Below are positions 8,081-11,831 of a stretch of DNA of 11,831 nt, in pieces. The stretch's first letter is position 1; every line of letters starts with the position of its first letter. The position numbers were made by a program, and so were the translations under genes. A model generated the notes under the pieces. The model made no database searches. It was not told the origin of the DNA and was given only the letters and a program-made list of their open reading frames with translations. Source of the stretch: Bacteroidales bacterium (GTDB lineage Bacteria > Bacteroidota > Bacteroidia > Bacteroidales > UBA3824); contig JAFXMJ010000004.1 of assembly GCA_017530465.1 (NCBI GenBank), forward strand, positions 1 to 11,831, read 5' to 3'.

Positions 8081-9154
8081 ATGAAAAGATATTTCATATT
8101 GACGCTTGCGCTGATGGCCGTTGTCGCTTTTGCGGGCTGCGACAAGGATGACAAAAGCGACAATGTTGTAGAGTATTATCCAATTATAACGGATGCTAAT
8201 GGAGAGGCAATTTCCGACCTATTCCTCGAAATCGGCAACGACTACAAGGTGACCTACAAAGCCGTGTACGGCGATGGCACCGATGCTACAAGCAAACTCG
8301 ATGTAGTAATCCTCGATGGTGAAGGCAACGAAGTGGACGCAGTTTCTACTGCCGCAGCGGGATTGTACACCGTAACGTACAATGCTCCGACTTCCACTGG
8401 ACTGTCCGACTGGACAAAATCCCAGACCATCATCATCTACGACCCGACCTCCACTGTGGACATTTCAGGCACATACACCGTGGACATGGACAAGACACTT
8501 TCCAAGGATGTTGGAGGTCGTTTTGAACCCGCAGACGACTTGGCAAAGTACATTCCCTTGAAGGATTATGCAGACTTTTTCGGGTCCTCAGGAGCGGTAC
8601 AGATAGATGTCGAGAAATATTATCCGGGTGTGTACATTATTTCTGACGCCTATTTCGGTTGGTACGACCAGGTGCGCGACTATGGTTCCAAGTACAGGGC
8701 AAAGGGTTACTTTTCGCTCGGATCCGACAATTCCATCAGGCTGTTGAGCGCGGATATGACGGCGTTTGGAGGCAGCATCGCCCCATTTGAAGCCTCATAC
8801 GACCCTCAGACAAAATCAATTTCATTTGCTTATCGCTTCGGCAGCAGCGTTGACATCAAGGACGGCGTGGCGGTATTGCAACAAGAAGAACCAGAACCCG
8901 CAAAACCGGCGGTTTCGTTCACCATTGTTTACAATCCCAACAATTCGCTCGGCGACTCGCCTGTGGAGCAGGTGGTAACCACGGGCGAAGGTGCCAAGAT
9001 GCAAAAAAACACTTTCGAAAATGCTGGCTTTGTATTCGCCGGCTGGAACACCAAAGCGGATGGCAGCGGCGTGTCGTATGAAGACGAAGCCGAGATTGAT
9101 GATTGGGCTACCGTGGATGGCGCAGTATTTACACTCTACGCCCAGTGGAAATAA
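8081..9154 (+). CDS. Surface lipoprotein in the SusE/F position: DUF5012-like N-terminus and C-terminal Listeria-Bacteroides (InlB B-type) repeat
   Basis: The protein is 357 residues from the ATG at 8081; a TTG six bases earlier is unlikely. The signal peptide ends in FAGC (Cys20), followed by DKDDKSDN, an acidic surface-export pattern. Residues about 28-125 form a beta-rich, Ig-like domain (ANGEAISDLFLEIGNDYKV; AAGLYTVTYNA) that resembles DUF5012/DUF5011 proteins found after SusD genes. A middle beta-rich part (about 130-262) carries ISGTYTV and aromatic stretches. After a linker rich in Pro and Glu (EEPEPAKPA) comes an 80-residue Listeria-Bacteroides repeat at 278-357 (GFVFAGWNTKADGSG ... 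FTLYAQWK). Probable role: an accessory binding protein on the cell surface that feeds SusC/SusD; the ligand is unknown. It lies 32 bases after susD. The repeat assignment is firm; the DUF5012 assignment is from memory of the family. Confidence 0.8.
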   Translation: MKRYFILTLALMAVVAFAGCDKDDKSDNVVEYYPIITDANGEAISDLFLEIGNDYKVTYKAVYGDGTDATSKLDVVILDGEGNEVDAVSTAAAGLYTVTYNAPTSTGLSDWTKSQTIIIYDPTSTVDISGTYTVDMDKTLSKDVGGRFEPADDLAKYIPLKDYADFFGSSGAVQIDVEKYYPGVYIISDAYFGWYDQVRDYGSKYRAKGYFSLGSDNSIRLLSADMTAFGGSIAPFEASYDPQTKSISFAYRFGSSVDIKDGVAVLQQEEPEPAKPAVSFTIVYNPNNSLGDSPVEQVVTTGEGAKMQKNTFENAGFVFAGWNTKADGSGVSYEDEAEIDDWATVDGAVFTLYAQWK

Positions 9155-9197
9155 GGCTCTGGTGATTAATTAAACAACAATAAACAAAAGTAAAGAG

Positions 9198-9848
9198 ATG
9201 AAAAACAAGATATTTTATCTGTTGATGGCAATCCTTACGGCGGGATTGTTGTCATGCGAAAAAGACGAGCCTGGCGGCACCGCCACCGAACAAGTTGCGG
9301 GAGAATGGTATGTGTCGTTCAGTTTGATAGACTCCAACGGCGACACTGCAACGGCGGCAGATTTGGTCAATGTTGAATGGTTCGATGCTGCAAAAGGCAT
9401 CATACGCACATTCAACACTGCAGCCAACGTTCCCAACAAGATGTACATTTCGGATATGACCGTGTTTGGCGGCGGCAAAAAAGGCAACAGCAGCATCAGT
9501 GCGTACCTTTGCTTTCAGGTGCCTGTCGATGTCGACCAGGCGACTGGCACGTTTTCCACTGCCAACAACGACTTTGTGCAGAACCTCGAAGAAAACTATG
9601 GTTACGACCCCGAAGACGGCTGGGAGGAATCGGAACGTTTTGCCAAGGTGAAAATCATCAACGGCAAAATCACTAAGAACGGCGGCAAGCAAAACAACGG
9701 CTCACCCGATGACACCATTGAGTTTGACATCTACCTCGACAACAACTACGATGTGCTTGCAGGCGCGTTTGAGTATAACTTTGGCGTTACCATCGACCAC
9801 TACCACGTAACAGGCATCCGCTATTCTGGTCTGGTAGAGAACGACTAA
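9198..9848 (+). CDS. Small lipoprotein resembling the Lipid_bd family (PF12888), last gene of the Sus operon
   Basis: The protein is 216 residues with lipobox GLLSC (Cys20) followed by EKDEPGG, another acidic surface-export pattern. The mature part reads as one beta-rich domain: AGEWYVSF near the start, RTFNTAANVPNKMYISDM, KVKIINGKITKNG, SPDDTIEFDIYLDN and a C-terminal HYHVTGIRYSGLVE. These match my recollection of the Lipid_bd family ('lipid-binding putative hydrolase'), small beta-barrel lipoproteins of Bacteroidales often placed after SusC/SusD and DUF5012 genes. That family name is a label and does not prove lipid binding or enzymatic activity; no catalytic motif is apparent. Position suggests an accessory component at the cell surface. 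The gene starts 43 bases after the previous one, and a strong terminator lies 31 bases after its stop. Confidence 0.72.
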   Translation: MKNKIFYLLMAILTAGLLSCEKDEPGGTATEQVAGEWYVSFSLIDSNGDTATAADLVNVEWFDAAKGIIRTFNTAANVPNKMYISDMTVFGGGKKGNSSISAYLCFQVPVDVDQATGTFSTANNDFVQNLEENYGYDPEDGWEESERFAKVKIINGKITKNGGKQNNGSPDDTIEFDIYLDNNYDVLAGAFEYNFGVTIDHYHVTGIRYSGLVEND

Positions 9849-9879
9849 GCCTTCCGCATAGTTACCCAAATCAACAATA

Positions 9880-9925
9880 AAAAATCCCCCGCCGTGCAGG
9901 ATATTCTGCGAGGCGGGGGATTTTT
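9880..9925. terminator. Bidirectional hairpin terminator between the Sus operon and the toxin-antitoxin pair
   Basis: AAAAATCCCCCGCC at 9880-9893 and its exact complement GGCGGGGGATTTTT at 9912-9925 form a perfect 14-base-pair stem; the 18-base loop can add a short GCAG/CTGC stem. The GC-rich core is flanked by an A-run on one side and a T-run on the other, so it can act as an intrinsic terminator in both directions. It lies 31 bases after the lipoprotein stop and 8 bases after the end of the converging toxin gene. Confidence 0.92.
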
Positions 9926-9933
9926 GGTTTTTG

Positions 9934-10257
9934 TTATTTGCCACTAATTATTTCCTGCATGGTTTCGTAACTCATACGCATATTAAGAATGTTGACTATG
10001 AATACATAATCATTAGAATAGTCCACACGATATATTATTTTGTAGTCTTTGTACAAAGTTATTGAACGATAATTATACGTATCAGTATCCAACATCTGCA
10101 TAGGGCTTCCACTTTCAGGAAATACTGCCAACGAATTAGTTTTTCGTTCTAAGATTTTTAAAAGTTTTTGCGCGAAATGCTTGCCGTAATTTTCAATGCA
10201 ATATTCGAAAGACTCGTTCCAAGTCTGTCTTGCATCATCCGACCATTTGATGTTCAT
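9934..10257 (-). CDS. RelE/ParE-family toxin of a type II toxin-antitoxin system
   Basis: This 107-residue basic protein has the family layout: an N-terminal strand and helix (IKWSDDARQTWNESFEYCIENYG), a second helix (AQKLLKILERKTNSLAVFPESG), then the beta-sheet core with YNYRSITLYKDYKIIYRV and a last strand FIVNILNMR. The pattern of 'fP..G' followed by 'YR' and 'Y.iiY.v' is typical of the RelE/ParE superfamily. RelE members cut mRNA on the ribosome and ParE members poison gyrase; the sequence alone does not settle which applies here. Its ATG lies inside the end of the upstream antitoxin gene (23-base overlap), which implies translational coupling. The gene looks clearly more AT-rich than its neighbours, as is common for mobile toxin-antitoxin modules. 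Confidence 0.87.
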   Translation of the reverse strand: MNIKWSDDARQTWNESFEYCIENYGKHFAQKLLKILERKTNSLAVFPESGSPMQMLDTDTYNYRSITLYKDYKIIYRVDYSNDYVFIVNILNMRMSYETMQEIISGK

Positions 10258-10531
10258 ATCGTTTCAGCATTTGTTTGGATTCATTAATAATGTCGTTGTT
10301 GTCATACATCTTGCCCGAGACAAAGGTTTTGCGTTCTATGTCAGCGATGTGATTTTTTATTGCATCGACGGATTTGGGACAATAGATAGGCAGCGAGAAG
10401 TTGTCGGGCATTGCATCAATGTCATCTTCCTCCTCCTGCACCTCCACATACGGCAATGACGCCAAGTACGCCAATAGGAGTTTGGCTTCTTTATTTTTCT
10501 TGTTAATCCTTAATATTACCTCGTCTTCCAT
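10235..10531 (-). CDS. Probable antitoxin of the RelE/ParE-type pair (family not recognised)
   Basis: The protein is 98 residues from the ATG at 10531 (MEDEVILRINKKNKEAKLLL...). The frame stays open upstream to a TTG at 10588, but that codon lies inside the predicted -7 box, so the 10531 start is preferred; the leader is then about 48 bases. Seen: a short beta segment (EVILRINK), a helix (KEAKLLLAYLASLPYVEV), a very acidic stretch (QEEEDDIDAMPD), and a C-terminal half with KSVDAIKNHIADIERKTFVSG and INESKQMLKRYEH. The N-terminal part recalls short Bacteroidota antitoxin-like proteins (DUF2683 type), but I cannot name the family. The antitoxin call rests on position directly upstream of and overlapping the toxin, size, and the acidic segment expected to neutralise a basic toxin. 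No clear helix-turn-helix is visible. Confidence 0.68.
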   Translation of the reverse strand: MEDEVILRINKKNKEAKLLLAYLASLPYVEVQEEEDDIDAMPDNFSLPIYCPKSVDAIKNHIADIERKTFVSGKMYDNNDIINESKQMLKRYEHQMVG

Positions 10532-10585
10532 TTTATGAACATTTTGATTGTTTGGCACAAAGTTGAAACAATCGGTATTAACTTG

Positions 10586-10607
10586 CAAATATATTTTGTT
10601 AAAATAT
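10586..10607 (-). promoter_or_regulatory. Promoter -7 box and inverted repeat of the toxin-antitoxin operon
   Basis: On the minus strand TATATTTG (complement of 10586-10593) matches the -7 consensus TAnnTTTG, about 55 bases before the antitoxin ATG. Overlapping it, 10591-10607 is a perfect dyad, ATATTTT-GTT-AAAATAT. Toxin-antitoxin operons usually repress themselves through a dyad over the promoter, so this is a natural candidate operator. The AT richness means chance is possible. Confidence 0.5.
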
Positions 10608-10708
10608 GTTAATTACTGCATTATCGCCACCATCATATTTAACATTAATTTAATATTCAAACCCCAATTTGATACACTTCATAAATAGTTTTTACTAAAA
10701 TAAATTGC

Positions 10709-10716
10709 TAATTTTG
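10709..10716 (+). promoter_or_regulatory. Candidate -7 box for nqrA
   Basis: TAATTTTG matches TAnnTTTG and lies 34 bases before the nqrA ATG, giving a leader of roughly 28 bases. No clear TTTG box is present at the expected distance upstream. The stretch between the two divergent -7 boxes (about 10608-10708) is AT-rich with no recognisable gene. Confidence 0.5.
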
Positions 10717-10750
10717 CAGTCGGAAAATCATAAAAACTTAAATATTGATT

Positions 10751-11831
10751 ATGTCAACAATCATAAAACTAAAACAAGGCTTGGACATCAACCTTGTGGG
10801 CGAGGCGCAAAAGGCTGTTACTAAGACAGTTGCAGCCAATGAGGTTTCGCTCAAACCATCCGACTTCGCGTGCTTCAAGCCGCATTTGGAGGTGAGGGTT
10901 GGCGACAAGGTGAAGGCGGGCTCGGTGCTGTTTACCGACAAGAACCGCCCGGAAATCCGTTTTTGCTCGCCTGTGAGCGGCGAGGTTACGGAAGTGCGCC
11001 GCGCTGAGCGCAGACGCATCACCGACGTGGTCGTTAAGGCTGACGGCAACAACGAGTACGAAAAATTCGACACCTCGAATCTTTCGTCTAAGGACGCCGT
11101 CAAGAATCTCTTGCTCCAATCGGGCGTTTGGCCGTATCTCCGTCAGCGTCCTTTCAACATCATCGCCGACCCGAAACAAGACGCTAAGGCGGTGTACATC
11201 TCCACTTTCGATTCCGCTCCCTTGGCAGCCGACTATCAGTTTGTTCTGAAAGACCAATTGGCTGATTTCCAGGCAGGTGTCGATCTCCTCTCAAAACTCG
11301 CCCCCGTCTATGTGGGCTTCGACAACAAGATTGGCGGCAACATCTTCCAAAACGTCAAGAACGCAACTCTCACTGGTTTTGAAGGTCCGCACCCTGCCGG
11401 CAATGCTGGTGTGCAGATTTCGCACGTTTGCCCCGTCAACAAGGGCGAGATGGTGATTGTTGTAAATCCTCAGGATGTTGTGATTGTTGGTCGTCTTGCC
11501 AAAAACGGCATTTACGACGCCAAGAAGACCATCGCTCTCGTTGGTGGCAAGGTCAAGAATCCGGCTTACTACTCCACGGTTGCCAATGCCAAAATCGACG
11601 GCATTATCTCCGGCAACTACGAAACCGAAGATGCCCGCATCATCGGCGGCAACGTGTTGACAGGCACCAAGTTGTCGGCAGACGGATACCTCGGTTTCTA
11701 TGACAACGAAATCTCCATCATTCCCGAAGGCAACTACTACGACTTCTTTGGCTGGGCGTTGCCGGGATTGAAGAAATACAGCTTCTCCCACACATTCTTC
11801 TCGTGGCTCAGCCCCAAGAAACAGTACAACC
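10751..11831 (+). CDS. nqrA: Na+-translocating NADH:quinone reductase subunit A, 3' end outside window
   Basis: From ATG at 10751 the frame is open for 360 codons to the edge; NqrA is usually about 450 residues, so about the last fifth is missing. Recognisable NqrA features: the N-terminal IKLKQGLDINLVGEA, a barrel-sandwich segment (VRVGDKVKAGSVLFTDK and SPVSGEVTEVRRAERR), LLQSGVWPYLRQRPF, the conserved GPHPAGNAG at 212-220, RIIGGNVLTGT at 296-306, and FFGWALPG. NqrA is the large cytoplasmic-side subunit without membrane segments in the six-subunit Na+-NQR complex, which oxidises NADH, reduces quinone and pumps sodium. It should be followed by nqrB-F beyond the edge. It is divergent from the toxin-antitoxin pair. 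Start is supported by the family N-terminus and the promoter just upstream. Confidence 0.96.
   Translation, partial: MSTIIKLKQGLDINLVGEAQKAVTKTVAANEVSLKPSDFACFKPHLEVRVGDKVKAGSVLFTDKNRPEIRFCSPVSGEVTEVRRAERRRITDVVVKADGNNEYEKFDTSNLSSKDAVKNLLLQSGVWPYLRQRPFNIIADPKQDAKAVYISTFDSAPLAADYQFVLKDQLADFQAGVDLLSKLAPVYVGFDNKIGGNIFQNVKNATLTGFEGPHPAGNAGVQISHVCPVNKGEMVIVVNPQDVVIVGRLAKNGIYDAKKTIALVGGKVKNPAYYSTVANAKIDGIISGNYETEDARIIGGNVLTGTKLSADGYLGFYDNEISIIPEGNYYDFFGWALPGLKKYSFSHTFFSWLSPKKQYN

Noticed and set aside
11291..11791. Open frame of 166 codons on the minus strand (and a similar one at 10769-11257)
   Set aside because: Both are shadows of nqrA, whose plus-strand frame carries conserved family motifs throughout.

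Overview
The window looks like a chromosomal segment of a Bacteroidales bacterium (phylum Bacteroidota), species unknown. Four things support this: a SusC/SusD outer-membrane pair, lipoproteins whose lipobox cysteine is followed by acidic residues (the Bacteroidota surface-export pattern), promoters of the TAnnTTTG type, and an nqrA gene for the sodium-pumping NADH:quinone reductase. Coding DNA looks moderately GC-rich and the intergenic regions are very AT-rich. No rRNA, tRNA, CRISPR array, insertion sequence or prophage gene is visible.

Left part, minus strand (1-3043). A family 26 glycoside hydrolase lipoprotein, most likely a beta-mannanase, runs off the left edge. It has its own strong promoter (TTTG-N20-TAACTTTG), and a perfect inverted repeat sits on the -7 element. 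Upstream of it, in the same direction, is a membrane-anchored sensor phosphatase with a CHASE4-like periplasmic domain, HAMP, coiled coil and a PP2C/SpoIIE catalytic domain. It is transcribed divergently from the Sus operon across a 246-base AT-rich region.

Centre, plus strand (3290-9848). A four-gene operon encodes a SusC-type TonB-dependent transporter, a SusD-type lipoprotein, a surface lipoprotein in the SusE/F position with a C-terminal Listeria-Bacteroides (InlB B-type) repeat, and a small lipoprotein resembling the Lipid_bd family. Gaps are 19, 32 and 43 bases, and a strong bidirectional hairpin terminator follows (9880-9925). SusC and SusD should form the outer-membrane import gate, with the two lipoproteins as accessory surface binders. 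No carbohydrate enzyme lies inside the operon and no classical regulator (SusR, hybrid two-component, ECF sigma/anti-sigma) is in the window, so the cargo is uncertain.

Right part. A minus-strand toxin-antitoxin pair (RelE/ParE-type toxin; unrecognised antitoxin upstream, overlapping it by 23 bases) converges on the same terminator. It has a promoter carrying an AT-rich inverted repeat. Next, on the plus strand, nqrA begins and runs off the right edge; it is presumably the first gene of an nqrABCDEF operon.

Most of the window is of recognisable kind. The least ordinary features are the sensor phosphatase between two glycan-related transcripts with no regulator nearby, the operator-like dyad on the GH26 promoter, and the antitoxin of unfamiliar type.
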